Source: Dyadobacter subterraneus
Lineage (GTDB): Bacteria > Bacteroidota > Bacteroidia > Cytophagales > Spirosomataceae
Length of the DNA stretch: 64,000 nucleotides
Assembly: GCF_015221875.1 (NCBI RefSeq)
Contig: NZ_JACYGY010000001.1
Coordinates: 4,566,501 to 4,630,500, forward strand
Direction of reading: 5' to 3'
Below are positions 28,301-37,101 of this stretch, piece after piece. A program made the translations under genes and the position numbers. Position 1 is the stretch's first letter. Every line of letters begins with the position of its first letter. Below the pieces are notes generated by a model. The model did not search any database, was not told the origin of the DNA, and saw only the letters and a list, made by a program, of their open reading frames with translations.

Positions 28301-28799
28301 TATCGGAAAACCTGTTTATCCCTTTTTAAGCTATGGTATTACGACTACCGCGAACTGGAAAGGTTTTGATGTAAGTCTGTTTTTCCAGGGATCGTCGATG
28401 GCAAGTCTTGATATCCGTCAATTTCAGACCATTCCTTTCAATAATAATAACAGCAATTCAAGCTACGAATATTTCAATAACCACTGGACACCAACGACTC
28501 AGGGCGCGCGCTATCCAAGAGCTACACAGGCACCTTATGCCAACAACACACAGGACTCGGATTTCTGGTGGTCAAGCACCGCACATATACGCCTGAAAAC
28601 AGCGATTATCGGTTATACCCTTCCAAAAAGTATTATGCATTCTTTGAAGATCCAGTCCGTGCGAATTTATGCTTCGGGACAAAATCTGTTCACTTTGAGC
28701 AAGTTAAAATTCATGGATCCGGAAGTGGGTTACACCGATCGTGAAACGGCTTATCCCAACCAGAAGGTATATGTACTTGGTTTAAATGTCACTTTCTGA
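25320..28799 (+). CDS. SusC-like TonB-dependent receptor with STN signalling domain
   Basis: 1159 residues. After an export signal (about 1-40) comes an STN (secretin/TonB short N-terminal) domain (about 50-120, VTLQEALTKLEQKAKIRFAY), then a carboxypeptidase-like regulatory domain (about 145-220, SGTVKAAENNEPLPGVSI), the SusC signature DEVVVVGYGTQKK, a plug domain (HIRGIGTTGNNKPL) and a large beta-barrel ending in an aromatic residue (VLGLNVTF). It imports an oligomeric nutrient together with SusD; the STN domain links occupancy to the FecR/sigma pair upstream. No glycosidase or peptidase that would reveal the substrate is adjacent. Confidence 0.95.
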   Translation: MKKHLHPRHGLLFKIMRLTFYQLVCIGLLSAMAYAHNSPAQDLLNRGITIQLQNVTLQEALTKLEQKAKIRFAYSSDLLDMGQQVNISAKNQKLGLILDQLLFPKGITYRVSNDQILLSKAQKNTSEINSEKMLLAANPAEINISGTVKAAENNEPLPGVSIILKGTQRGTTTDVNGKFQLDVPDGSATLILSFVGYVSQEIVVGNRTTLDLSLKADTKALDEVVVVGYGTQKKSTLTGSVASIKGGEIAETPVPNISNSMAGKVAGVSMRPNGGQPGSDSPDIHIRGIGTTGNNKPLIVVDGIIRDNINQIDPTAIETISILKDAAAVAPYGLGGANGVVLITTKKGKTGAPSLSFSSYYGTQTPTYYPKLLSAQDYMRLKNEAYMNENPTGTQQPFANDLIENYISLNAKDPDLYPISNTKKLVNMHAPMQNYNLQLSGGTDKIKYYAGLGFLQQKGMFDPVKYTRYNYNLNLEAQATKTTTVSLALIGSIENTKSVDDAVSATNLFRNGFKYIPIRSLYYSNGLWGEFAGNSPVGVLNAGYLKNTNNTLLTTIAIEQKLPFVKGLSAKGTFSYDPNQRTTKGWHTPFYYYTQNTNVTPYTYNKEISTSEGGAPSFTYLRQEYRKTQTFSYQAYLNYHNSFGKHDFTGLLVAEARNNTYEIFAARRNNYAINVDELDMGSSNKNDFDNSGTSSTGSQIGYVYRLGYAYAGKYLFEASGRYDGHYYFAPGKRYGYFPAFSVGWVLSEEDFIKKNLPMVDNLKLRGSWGKSGNLAGTAFQYLTGYNLYGNAYALGTGSMVQGSYIPNEANKNITWEISTKTDVGFEASLWRGLLNVEFDYFHEKRTGMLLPPAVSVPVEYGLGLADENAGIMTNGGFEFSLGTSHKFANGLKLGFNGNMSYSKNKMVQVFETAATRNNPNRSRTGRPFGTPFGYHALGIFGTADDKNDDGIIDSKDGYNVAQFGTLHPGDIRYADLSGPDGKPDGKIDANDQTVIGKPVYPFLSYGITTTANWKGFDVSLFFQGSSMASLDIRQFQTIPFNNNNSNSSYEYFNNHWTPTTQGARYPRATQAPYANNTQDSDFWWSSTAHIRLKTAIIGYTLPKSIMHSLKIQSVRIYASGQNLFTLSKLKFMDPEVGYTDRETAYPNQKVYVLGLNVTF

Positions 28800-28826
28800 T
28801 TTTATGTTCCTGTAAATAAACGAAAT

Positions 28827-30635
28827 ATGAAAAATACTAAAAAGATCATTTTTACGATGCTGCTTGGCCTTTGCATGACATCCTGTAATGACGATTTTCT
28901 TGAAAACGATATCAAGAGCCAGTTAACAGACGCCACCCAGTGGGCATCAGAAGGAAACGCGGATATTTTCCTCAATGATATTTACCATGATCTTTCCAAT
29001 AAATGGAACTCCCCGGAAAATCTTGATAATTTCACAGATGATAACGATGCCGGATTTTACTGGCGTTCGTACAGCTGGAAACAGGGAATTGTTGATCCTT
29101 CTGTTAATCAGGGGTCGCCGATGGATCAGGAGTATAATACGGCGGTAATTACCAATTCCACCAATCACGCAACAGATTATGCTACCTGGGGCGCCGGTTT
29201 TTATAAAATCAGAAAGTGCAATTTATTTCTGGAAAAAATAGCTGAAAACTCGGCTAACTTTTCAGCCGGTTATGTAAAACAACGCGTGGACGAAGTCAAA
29301 TTTTTAAGGGCCTATCTTTACAGCGAATTATGGATGCATATCGGCGGCTTGCCTATCATCACCAAAACGCTTGACAGAGCTACCATGGCTCCGGCCGAAT
29401 TGTATACCAAACGAAGCACTTTTGAAGAAACATTCAAATTTATCACGTCTGAACTCGAAGCCATTGTCAACAATAAAGCTTTGCCCGTTAAATTCAATAA
29501 TGGGGATGCCAATGCCGGCAGGGCTACTTTGGGTGCCGCGCTCGCACTAAAAGGATGGCTGGAATTGTATGCGGCCAGTCCGGCATTCAACGCGGCAACT
29601 CCTGCGGTTGGTTCAGATCCCAACAAAATGGCAAGTTTCGGAAACTACGATCCTGAACGCTGGAAAAAAGCGGCTGCCACCAACAAACAATTTATGGATA
29701 CCTATGGCGGCACTTATGGCCTGTTTCCTGATGTTTCTGCCTTGTGGTGGGAGAAAAATGAATACAACTCTGAGATAATCTGGGACAGACAAATTGTTGC
29801 TGTCATCATGGGTTCAAATTATGAACAATATGGAGGACCTGTCTGGATTGATGGCGTCTATTATACCTGGGGAAATTATGATCCTACGCAGGAACTTGTC
29901 GATCAATTTTGCATGGCAAACGGAAAAACAATTTCGGATCCCACTTCCGGTTATGATCCCCAAAACCCCTACGTAAATCGTGAAAAACGTTTTTATGATT
30001 TCATCGTTTATGACGGTGCTCCTTACAAGCAAGACTGGATGGCCAAAACCGATACCATTTATACCAGAATTGACAAAGTAAAACCTTCCAAAAACCAGAT
30101 CGATTTTGGTACTGATGATGTTGGAAACACAGGTTATTATTTCAAAAAGAAAATAAATCCTTTGAAACCAAGAGGTGGTGCATCCAGTGGACAAAACTAT
30201 GTTTATTACCGTTATGCAGAGGTTTTGCTTAATTACGCCGAAGCACAAAACGAAGCTGCCGGTCCTGACGCATCCGTTTATTCAGCAATCAACGCCATCA
30301 GAAAACGCTCAAATCTGCCTGAACTTCCGGCAGGATTAACCCAGGAAACTATGCGTGCCGCCATCCGCAGGGAACGCCGGGTGGAGCTTTGTTTTGAAGC
30401 AAAAAGATTCTACGACATTATCCGCTGGGTTATCGCCGAAGATGTTATGAATAAAGATCTGCATGGTATGAAAATCACAAATTCATCTCCTTCTGATAAC
30501 AAAGGAAGATGGGTTTATGAAGTGGTAGGACTTAATCATCCGCATGTTTTTCATAAAAAAATGTACATCAATCCGGTTCCGCAGGCCGTTCGAGATCAGA
30601 ATAAAGAGATCGTACAAAATCCGGGTTACCAGTAA
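28827..30635 (+). CDS. SusD/RagB-family nutrient-binding lipoprotein
   Basis: 602 residues starting 28 bp after the SusC gene. Lipoprotein signal MKNTKKIIFTMLLGLCMTSC with lipidated Cys20. The N-terminal TPR-like region (VDEVKFLRAYLYSELW) and C-terminal RagB/SusD signature (YYRYAEVLLNYAEAQNEA..., IRRERRVELCFEAKRFYDIIRW) are present. It forms the lid over the SusC barrel at the cell surface and delivers substrate. A terminator hairpin follows, closing the sigma-FecR-SusC-SusD block. Confidence 0.95.
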   Translation: MKNTKKIIFTMLLGLCMTSCNDDFLENDIKSQLTDATQWASEGNADIFLNDIYHDLSNKWNSPENLDNFTDDNDAGFYWRSYSWKQGIVDPSVNQGSPMDQEYNTAVITNSTNHATDYATWGAGFYKIRKCNLFLEKIAENSANFSAGYVKQRVDEVKFLRAYLYSELWMHIGGLPIITKTLDRATMAPAELYTKRSTFEETFKFITSELEAIVNNKALPVKFNNGDANAGRATLGAALALKGWLELYAASPAFNAATPAVGSDPNKMASFGNYDPERWKKAAATNKQFMDTYGGTYGLFPDVSALWWEKNEYNSEIIWDRQIVAVIMGSNYEQYGGPVWIDGVYYTWGNYDPTQELVDQFCMANGKTISDPTSGYDPQNPYVNREKRFYDFIVYDGAPYKQDWMAKTDTIYTRIDKVKPSKNQIDFGTDDVGNTGYYFKKKINPLKPRGGASSGQNYVYYRYAEVLLNYAEAQNEAAGPDASVYSAINAIRKRSNLPELPAGLTQETMRAAIRRERRVELCFEAKRFYDIIRWVIAEDVMNKDLHGMKITNSSPSDNKGRWVYEVVGLNHPHVFHKKMYINPVPQAVRDQNKEIVQNPGYQ

Positions 30636-30656
30636 GATTTGGTTTCTCTTTTTTTA

Positions 30657-30704
30657 AAATGCTTTATAGATCAGGTAAAACTGATTTGTAAGGCATTTTT
30701 TTTT
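30657..30704 (+). terminator. Intrinsic terminator after susD
   Basis: An AAAATGC...GGCATTTT stem with an inner ATCAG/CTGAT stem is followed by nine T. It lies about 20 bp past the SusD stop. Confidence 0.8.
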
Positions 30705-30727
30705 ATGATGTAGAATTGATTAATCCA

Positions 30728-30786
30728 TTGTCTATGTCTCCACAGACCGATTTTCTATACAACAGAAAAGTCTGTGAAGACACAAA
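30728..30786. repeat. Degenerate REPIN-like inverted repeat (copy 1)
   Basis: Two inverted arms, TCTATGTCTCCACAGACC and GTCTGTGAAGACACAAAC, flank a short A/T-rich centre. Each arm resembles the GTCTGTG-N4-CACAGAC hairpin of the better-preserved copies at 45162-45255 and 46245-46340, but is shorter and mutated. It occupies the otherwise empty 30636-30995 gap together with the terminator. Confidence 0.5.
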
Positions 30787-30995
30787 CTAGAAACACAACC
30801 ACAATTAAGAAAAGGACAAGAATTACAGACAGAAACAGGAATTTCACGAGCGATAAATTAGCTTCTTAACTATCGAATATGTTCTAAAAAATTCCGCCAA
30901 AACAAAAATAGAAGAAATATTATTTTCAAAATATTTGAAACTGATAAAATTTTATTCCTTTATTTTGCGCCTTTATTTTACTAAAATTTCATCAC

Positions 30996-33593
30996 ATGAC
31001 TAAAATTTATTACGCTCTGTTTTTCATTTTATTGTCACTTTCAACCTTCGCACAGAAAATGAAAGTAACTGGAAGAGTAACGGACGAAAAGGGAGAAGCG
31101 CTTATTGGTGCATCTGTCGTTGAGAAAGGTACAAGTAATGGCACCAGTACGGATGGCAACGGGATTTACACATTGGCAGTTGGCTATTCCAACGCGACAC
31201 TGATCGTAACCTATGTTGGTTACAACAAAATTGAAAAGGAAATTAACGGCCAGGAAACACAGAATTTCACACTGACTGATGCAACAGTATTAAGCCAGGT
31301 TACGGTTGTTGGTTCCAGAAACCTGAACCGTTCCTCTACTGATACCCCGGCGCCGATTGACGTAATTAACATTCAGGAAGTCACTACAAAACAGGGGCAG
31401 CTGGATGTAAACCAGCTTTTGCAATTCGCGGCTCCTTCATTTAACTCAAACAGACAGACTGGTTCGGATGGTGCAGATCATGTGGATCCTGCTTCCTTGC
31501 GGGGCTTGGGTCCAGATCAGACGTTGGTACTTATCAATGGAAAACGCCGTCACCAATCTGCACTTGTGAATTTATTTGGTTCGCGTGGACGTGGAAATAC
31601 GGGTACAGACTTAAATGCAATTCCTGCTGCGGCAATAGAAAGAATTGAGATTTTACGTGACGGTGCAGCCGCGCAATATGGGTCGGATGCGATTGCCGGC
31701 GTGATTAATATTGTTTTGAAAGAGACAGTTAATCAACTGACTGCAAATGTCAATGCCGGAATGTACAGTGCGAAATATCGTTACGATAACAAAAAATTTG
31801 ACGGCCAGAATTACAATGTCAATCTCAATTATGGTGTAAAAATTGCCAAAACCGGATTTTTGAATGTCACGGCAGATTACAACTTCCGCGATCATACCAA
31901 CCGCGCAAATACAAGTCCGATCGATGAAATCAGCCGCAGACAGTACGGAGATCCGCAGATGAAAAATACTGCGATTTATTACAACGCCAAAATTCCACTA
32001 GGAAAAAATATCCAGGTTTACAGCTTCGGCGGCCACAACACCAGAAACGGTGATGCCTATGCGTGGACCCGTTTTGCAGATGACGTAAAAAATATTCCAG
32101 CGATTTATCCAAACGGATTTGATCCGATTATCGCAAGTAAAATAACTGACAACGCTGCAACCATTGGAATTCGCGGTGTTTGGAAGCAGTGGGATATTGA
32201 TCTGAGTAATACTTATGGCTTTAACCGTTTTCATTTTTCGGTAAAAAATTCACTTAACACCTCGTTAGGTCTGCAATCTCCGACCTCATTCGATGCCGGT
32301 GGGTTTCAATTAGGCCAAAATGTTACGAACCTGAATTTTACTCGAAATTATAAAAGTGTTTTAAGCGGCTTAAATGTGGCTTTTGGTGGTGAATACCGTA
32401 TGGAGCGTTACAAGATTTTTGCAGGTGAAGAAGCGTCATACAAAACCTATGATCAGAATTTCGCTGGCGGCTCTCAGGGTTTTCCAGGATTCAGTCCGGT
32501 TGATGTTACCAATCACGGTCGTTCCAATGTGGCTGCTTATCTGGATGTTGAGGCGGATATTACCAAAAAACTTTTGGTGGATGCCGCAGCCCGTTTCGAA
32601 AATTACAGCGATTTTGGTAGCACTTTAAATGGTAAATTAGGGGCAAGATACAAGCTCACTGACGACATTGCCATCCGCGGGTCGGTAAGTACAGGTTTCC
32701 GGGCGCCTTCTCTTGCCCAAAAATATTTCAATTCCACTTTCACTAATTTCGTAAACGGACAAGCGGTTCAGGTTCTTTTGGCAAATAATAATAGTGCCGT
32801 TACAAAAGCCCTGGGAATCCCGCAACTCAAACAAGAGACATCTGAAAATGCCAGTTTAGGTATTACAGTAACTCCAAAAGCTTCTTCCTTGTCGATTACG
32901 GTTGATGGATATTATGTAAAAGTAAAAAATCGTGTTGTTTTAACAGGTCAGTTCAGTGATGAAGATGAGGCGATAGGCCCACTTTTAAAATCGTTAAATG
33001 TGGGTCAGGCTCAGTTTTTCACCAATGCGCTTTCCTACACTACTACAAAAGGAATTGATGTAATTATTGCACATTCAACACCGCTGGGCCAAGGCCGGTT
33101 TAGTACGACACTGGCATCCAATTTTAACTGGATGAAGTTGGGACCAATCAATACAAGCCCAAAACTTGCAGGAAAAGAAAATACTTATTTCAACCAGAGA
33201 GAACGCAGTTTTGTACTTGCCTCCGCTCCTCCTTCCAAAATCAACCTAACGTTTGATTACACAATAAGCAAACTAAGTTTCATGCTTAGATTTGTGCGTT
33301 TTGGAGAAATAAAACTGACAAACTGGAATTATGGCTCGATAAATCCTGATACTAACCAGGAATATACGCAGCCAGAATACACCGACGTTTACAAACCGAA
33401 AGTTCAGACAGATATTACCGTCAATTATAAATTCAGCAAGCAATTTTCGCTGTCAGTTGGAGGAAGTAATATCCTGAATGTTTATCCGAATATGTCCAAA
33501 CCTTATCTGACAGAATCCGGAGGAGCCTGGGATCCGGTTCAGATGGGAAGTAACGGAGCGTTTCTTTTTACGCGGTTAGGACTCAGATTTTAA
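30996..33593 (+). CDS. TonB-dependent receptor
   Basis: 865 residues with signal peptide (MTKIYYALFFILLSLSTFAQ), carboxypeptidase-like regulatory domain (about 22-100, GRVTDEKGEALIGASVV), plug (about 115-240, LRGLGPDQTLVLINGKRRH and EILRDGAAAQYGSDAIAGVINIVLK) and a C-terminal barrel. It lacks the SusC signature and an STN domain and has no SusD next to it, so it is a classical TonB-type transporter (siderophore, vitamin or small-molecule) rather than part of the upstream Sus pair. Closed by a strong terminator. Confidence 0.93.
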   Translation: MTKIYYALFFILLSLSTFAQKMKVTGRVTDEKGEALIGASVVEKGTSNGTSTDGNGIYTLAVGYSNATLIVTYVGYNKIEKEINGQETQNFTLTDATVLSQVTVVGSRNLNRSSTDTPAPIDVINIQEVTTKQGQLDVNQLLQFAAPSFNSNRQTGSDGADHVDPASLRGLGPDQTLVLINGKRRHQSALVNLFGSRGRGNTGTDLNAIPAAAIERIEILRDGAAAQYGSDAIAGVINIVLKETVNQLTANVNAGMYSAKYRYDNKKFDGQNYNVNLNYGVKIAKTGFLNVTADYNFRDHTNRANTSPIDEISRRQYGDPQMKNTAIYYNAKIPLGKNIQVYSFGGHNTRNGDAYAWTRFADDVKNIPAIYPNGFDPIIASKITDNAATIGIRGVWKQWDIDLSNTYGFNRFHFSVKNSLNTSLGLQSPTSFDAGGFQLGQNVTNLNFTRNYKSVLSGLNVAFGGEYRMERYKIFAGEEASYKTYDQNFAGGSQGFPGFSPVDVTNHGRSNVAAYLDVEADITKKLLVDAAARFENYSDFGSTLNGKLGARYKLTDDIAIRGSVSTGFRAPSLAQKYFNSTFTNFVNGQAVQVLLANNNSAVTKALGIPQLKQETSENASLGITVTPKASSLSITVDGYYVKVKNRVVLTGQFSDEDEAIGPLLKSLNVGQAQFFTNALSYTTTKGIDVIIAHSTPLGQGRFSTTLASNFNWMKLGPINTSPKLAGKENTYFNQRERSFVLASAPPSKINLTFDYTISKLSFMLRFVRFGEIKLTNWNYGSINPDTNQEYTQPEYTDVYKPKVQTDITVNYKFSKQFSLSVGGSNILNVYPNMSKPYLTESGGAWDPVQMGSNGAFLFTRLGLRF

Positions 33594-33619
33594 AACCAAG
33601 CCCATATCTTTTTAAAATA

Positions 33620-33666
33620 AAAAATGCAGCAACGATCCGGTATCCTGATCGCTGCTGCATTTTTTA
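33620..33666 (+). terminator. Strong intrinsic terminator after the TonB receptor
   Basis: A stem of about 16 bp built on AAAATGCAGCA.CGATC and its complement, with a 9-nt loop, followed by TTTTTT, lies 27 bp after the stop. Confidence 0.88.
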
Positions 33667-33792
33667 TTTCAATTTTGACCGGCTAAAACATAATTTCCGC
33701 AAAACTGAAAATAAACCTTTTTGGTAGTATAAATCTATTAGTAAGCAAATAACGTAGATTCCGCATCATCATCAACGAACGCTTCAATACTC

Positions 33793-34347
33793 ATGAAAAT
33801 CCTGATTAACTTATTCGGCCGCTTTGACAGGCTAGACACCAGTATCAACAAATGGCTTGTAAACAACAGCATTTTACTGCTTCGCATTTCCATGGGACTA
33901 GTCTTCCTAGGTTTCGGCATTCTGAAATTCTTTATCGGTGTTAGTCCTATTGAATCCCTTGCTACACGCACAACGACTGTTCTAACGCTGGGTGTCTTCG
34001 CCGGACATAATGCGATGATTTTTGTTGCCAGTCTCGAATGTGTGATCGGATTATGTTTCCTGACAGGAATGTTTCTACGCGTTGGTGTGTGGCTGCTTGC
34101 TGTGCAAATGATTGGTGCTATGTCTCCTTTACTTATTTATACCGGTGAATTATTTCCGGGGCCAATGCACGCACCAACTTTGGCGGCACAGTACATTATT
34201 AAAGATATTATTCTGATCGCTGCCGGAATGGTAATCGCATCGACCTGGACGGGTGCAAAGATTGTAGCCAGGCCCCAAACCATGCGCAGTTCTCTGAAAA
34301 AAAGAATCCCGAATGTGTACAAAAATTTAAAAATGGTCCCGGACTAA
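33793..34347 (+). CDS. DoxX-like integral membrane protein
   Basis: 184 residues with about four hydrophobic helices (near residues 28-48, 68-100, 98-118 and 130-155) and short loops, resembling the DoxX/DUF417-type small membrane family. The first helix ends in the FGILKF motif common in DoxX-like proteins. Some members are linked to quinone or thiol stress (for example MhqP), but this gene lies about 2 kb from the detoxification cluster, on its own promoter, and such a role is only a possibility. Confidence 0.65.
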   Translation: MKILINLFGRFDRLDTSINKWLVNNSILLLRISMGLVFLGFGILKFFIGVSPIESLATRTTTVLTLGVFAGHNAMIFVASLECVIGLCFLTGMFLRVGVWLLAVQMIGAMSPLLIYTGELFPGPMHAPTLAAQYIIKDIILIAAGMVIASTWTGAKIVARPQTMRSSLKKRIPNVYKNLKMVPD

Positions 34348-34461
34348 TCGTATTCTAAACAAAAAAGGCATGAACGATTTTAGCCGGAAATCTTTGAGAA
34401 TGATTGATTAGAAGAATTGTTTTGCCTGATTAAAACAATTCTTCTATTCAGTTTTCAGATC

Positions 34462-35127
34462 TTAGACATTATATAAAAACGGTGCTTTCCGGGCATAGGT
34501 TTTATCAAAAATCTGCTCTTCCAGAAATATAGCAATGTTTTTTGAGCTGATCTTACTACCCAGGCAGTCTTCCACATTTGCTTCCACAGGAAAAATTTGA
34601 TCTGTATATTCAATTACAGGAAGTCTGACCAGCGTCCAGTTGGCATCACTTTGAATTAAGAGATTGTAAGCCTTTACGCGGTCCGCATGGATTTCCGGAA
34701 ATTTGCTTTTCATCCATTCAGTTGCAGCTTTTGTCTGTTCACCCTTTTTGTCAAAAGGTGTGTCAATATTAACGCCACCGACAAGAATGTAACGCACGAT
34801 ATTACATTCTTGCATTACTTTCAAAATATGCTGAGTGGCATTACTTGCAACCATCGGCTCACCAGCTCTTTGCCCGATTGTACTTATTACAACCTGACAA
34901 TCAGTAAGTAGTGTTTCTATGTCATGCAGATTTACTGCATCTCCCTTAACAATTTCAACAAGTGGATTAGTTAGATCTAAGGAAAACTGATTTGCTGAAT
35001 CTTCGGAGACAGGAGGGTTTCTTAAAAGGATTTTTAAACTATATCCTTTTTCAACTAAATGGTTAACAAGAAATTTTCCTGTTTTACCACCGCCGCCAAG
35101 CACGGCTACTTTTATATTTTTATTCAT
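34462..35127 (-). CDS. NAD(P)-binding atypical short-chain dehydrogenase
   Basis: 221 residues from the ATG at 35127 (MNKNIKVAVLGGGGKTGKFL); an in-frame ATG at 35154 adds nine residues before the fold and is less likely. The Gly-rich VLGGGGKTGK motif binds the cofactor. The later VISTIGQRAGEPMVAS and YILVGGVN segments match the NmrA-like/SDR_a5 group of NAD(P)H-binding proteins, which often sense redox state or reduce quinones. It stands alone on the minus strand. Substrate unknown. Confidence 0.85.
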   Translation of the reverse strand: MNKNIKVAVLGGGGKTGKFLVNHLVEKGYSLKILLRNPPVSEDSANQFSLDLTNPLVEIVKGDAVNLHDIETLLTDCQVVISTIGQRAGEPMVASNATQHILKVMQECNIVRYILVGGVNIDTPFDKKGEQTKAATEWMKSKFPEIHADRVKAYNLLIQSDANWTLVRLPVIEYTDQIFPVEANVEDCLGSKISSKNIAIFLEEQIFDKTYARKAPFLYNV

Positions 35128-35319
35128 TTTCTCTTTTGTAAAATATGGATACAATATTTCAGCTGTGATTTTCGGATTGAAAAAGACAGAAATTTGAAGA
35201 GATCTTATGACCTGCTTCTATTGGTTTCGATATTTTACAAAGACATTTGAATGAGACAAAAGTAATGATTAATTAAGTCATCAGTTATTATAATTGAATT
35301 ATTTGTCGTCATTTATTAC

Positions 35320-35600
35320 GGTGCTCCGCACCTTGGGCTTTGATGATCATATTGCAATTTTCTACAAATATTTCGGTGCTCTGCACCTGTTCACCGCCGA
35401 AAACAAAACCGATTTTCTATATACTGATTTCAAATCATGAGAAACCAACCAATGCAAACCTGCTTAAAATGCCGTAAGTATGACCGATATCATAGCCGTG
35501 GGTTTGAACCCACGGAAATTAACCCATTCAAATCACGCCAAAAATGCCGTAGGCATGATCGACATAGATCCAATGGTTTTCAACCAATCAAAAATTAAAT
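35320..35600. repeat. Cluster of short palindromic repeats in a long gap
   Basis: The 686-bp gap between the SDR-like gene and the next gene holds several short repeats. GGTGC-TCC-GCACC (35320-35332) and GGTGC-TCT-GCACC (35375-35387) form hairpins 55 bp apart. The unit AATGCCGTARGYATGAYCGA occurs twice (from 35468 and from 35543), the first copy followed by the perfect palindrome CCGTGGGTTTGAACCCACGG (35496-35515), the second by a weaker palindrome. The layout suggests a non-coding interspersed repeat family. No coding potential or transposase is seen here. Confidence 0.65.
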
Positions 35601-35813
35601 TATAATTAGCTTTTCACATTTCCTTCTTTATAACGTCGATAACAGGAACCCAAAACCTACAATAAGAGGTTAGCAATTTATCTTGTTTGTTTTATAAATA
35701 TTGCCAAATAGTGCGTCAGGGTTGCACAGCAGCGATTAGCCAGTTACTTTTGACTGGTAATCAGAAAGGACAAACAGGTAAAAAGAATTTGTTACGGTAA
35801 AAATATATTGATT

Positions 35814-36329
35814 ATGAGTCGCTATTTAAGAGGTTTTGAAAGTAATGCAACCAATGCAGAACTCATTGAAGTTCTGGATCAGGCAGTCGGAATTTTATAT
35901 AATAAAAGTGCTGGTACTGAATCAAACGGGAAAATTTCGGATGGCCCGGTTGGATATGAATTGTATGAAATGCCAGACGATGTTGTCACCAAAACATTTG
36001 AAATTTTAACCTGCAAAGCGGCCATAGGTAATCCGGCGGAAGATCTTGCTGAGAAATTATACGATGCATTTTATGCATGGTTGATTGAAAAACAGGATGG
36101 AGAAGCGCTAATAGAAGATTTCGAAGGTCCGAAAGATAAAGTTCCGGTTTCCTATATTGTTACAAACGAACCCTATTTTGTTGAACCATTCAAAAATCTG
36201 GGTGTCAATTTTGATTTGAAAGCAGATGTTGACCATAGAACACCAGAATTATTCGGTGAAGAATTTGCCAAAGAAATTGTCTGGTCCTATACTTTCGAAG
36301 TAAGGATTTGCGCGCCAAGAAAAGGTTAA
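35814..36329 (+). CDS. Hypothetical acidic protein
   Basis: 171 residues from the ATG at 35814 (MSRYLRGFESN). Soluble, acidic, no signal peptide. The middle contains a helical segment (AEDLAEKLYDAFYAWLIEKQDGEAL) and the C-terminus reads as mixed alpha/beta, but no family is recognised. It is preceded by the repeat-rich gap and followed by a clear terminator, so it is monocistronic. Confidence 0.65.
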   Translation: MSRYLRGFESNATNAELIEVLDQAVGILYNKSAGTESNGKISDGPVGYELYEMPDDVVTKTFEILTCKAAIGNPAEDLAEKLYDAFYAWLIEKQDGEALIEDFEGPKDKVPVSYIVTNEPYFVEPFKNLGVNFDLKADVDHRTPELFGEEFAKEIVWSYTFEVRICAPRKG

Positions 36330-36347
36330 GAAACCTTTTATAATTAG

Positions 36348-36392
36348 AACAGAGAAGTCAGAACAACATTCTTTTTGACTTCTCTGTTTTTC
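36348..36392 (+). terminator. Intrinsic terminator
   Basis: A stem AACAGAGAAGTCA / TGACTTCTCTGTT with a 15-nt loop, followed by a T-run, lies 18 bp past the hypothetical gene and insulates the Crp-type gene downstream. Confidence 0.8.
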
Positions 36393-36430
36393 TCTGAAAA
36401 TCATTCTCCAAGCCAAATTTTAATTCTCTA

Positions 36431-37009
36431 ATGTTCGACCGCATCAACACCTACATGATTAACCATGCAAACCTGAACGCGGACGAACTATCTTATTTTA
36501 ATTCAATCCTTCAATTTAAAACCTTCCCCAAAAAAACGATTTTACTTCACGAAGGTGAAATCTGTAATTTCGAAGCATTTATTAATAAGGGCTGTATTCG
36601 CATGTATTATATTGACGAAAACGGTTTTGAGGTAACACTGCAATTTGCCATTGAAGATTGGTGGGTCAGCGATATTGCCAGTTTTCATGATCAGAAACCC
36701 AGTAATATGTTTATAGAAACACTGGAAGAATGCGAACTTCTGATACTTTCCCCACAGACAAAGGAATTATTGCTTGCTCATGTGCCTCAGCTGGAAAGAA
36801 TGTTCCGGATTTTGGTGCAGCGAAATCTTTCCGGTTTACAAGGACGACTTTTCAAAACCATTGCCACCAGCGCACAAGACAAATATCTGGATTTCATCAA
36901 ACGCTATCCGACTATTCCACAGCGCGTTCCTCAACATTACATTGCTTCTTACCTTGGCATTTCCGCCGAATTTCTGAGTAAAGTCAGAACCAAACTTGCC
37001 AAAAAATAA
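36431..37009 (+). CDS. Crp/Fnr-family transcriptional regulator of the detoxification cluster
   Basis: 192 residues. Cyclic-nucleotide-type sensor barrel (about 25-115, ILLHEGEICNFEAFINKGCIRMYY and IEDWWVSDIASF) and a C-terminal winged helix (PQHYIASYLGISAEFLSKVRTKL). Few Cys residues and no N-terminal Cys cluster, so not an Fe-S FNR. It is a paralogue of the regulator at 9479-10054. Three FNR-like TTG-N8-CAA dyads at constant spacing lie just downstream, before the pirin and dioxygenase genes, making this protein the leading candidate to bind them. Signal unknown. Confidence 0.92.
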   Translation: MFDRINTYMINHANLNADELSYFNSILQFKTFPKKTILLHEGEICNFEAFINKGCIRMYYIDENGFEVTLQFAIEDWWVSDIASFHDQKPSNMFIETLEECELLILSPQTKELLLAHVPQLERMFRILVQRNLSGLQGRLFKTIATSAQDKYLDFIKRYPTIPQRVPQHYIASYLGISAEFLSKVRTKLAKK

Positions 37010-37028
37010 ATTTCATTTTTTCTTCTTT

Positions 37029-37076
37029 CTTGTCCCAGTTCAATGTTTCCGCATCCCGGTAGCCGTTCCTTTGTAT
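37029..37076 (+). promoter_or_regulatory. FNR-like box + promoter element, copy 1
   Basis: The motif CTTGTCCCAGTTCAATG (37029-37045) contains the dyad TTG-N8-CAA, the same outer half-sites and length as the FNR box TTGAT-N4-ATCAA. Exactly 41 bp from motif start lies TTTGTAT (37070-37076). The spacing is identical to copies 2 and 3. If TTTG marks the Bacteroidota -7 region, the dyad centre falls near -42, the class II activator position. It precedes only a 23-codon frame (37102-37173). Confidence 0.7.
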
Positions 37077-37101
37077 TGTTAATTTATTAAAACAAACAAC
37101 G

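Noticed and set aside
33793..34347. MhqP assignment for the DoxX-like membrane protein
   Set aside because: It is outside the detoxification cluster, has its own terminator-separated context and shows only general DoxX-like features.
35320..35600. Possible CRISPR array
   Set aside because: Only two copies of the main unit, unequal intervening sequence and no cas genes; better explained as interspersed palindromic repeats.
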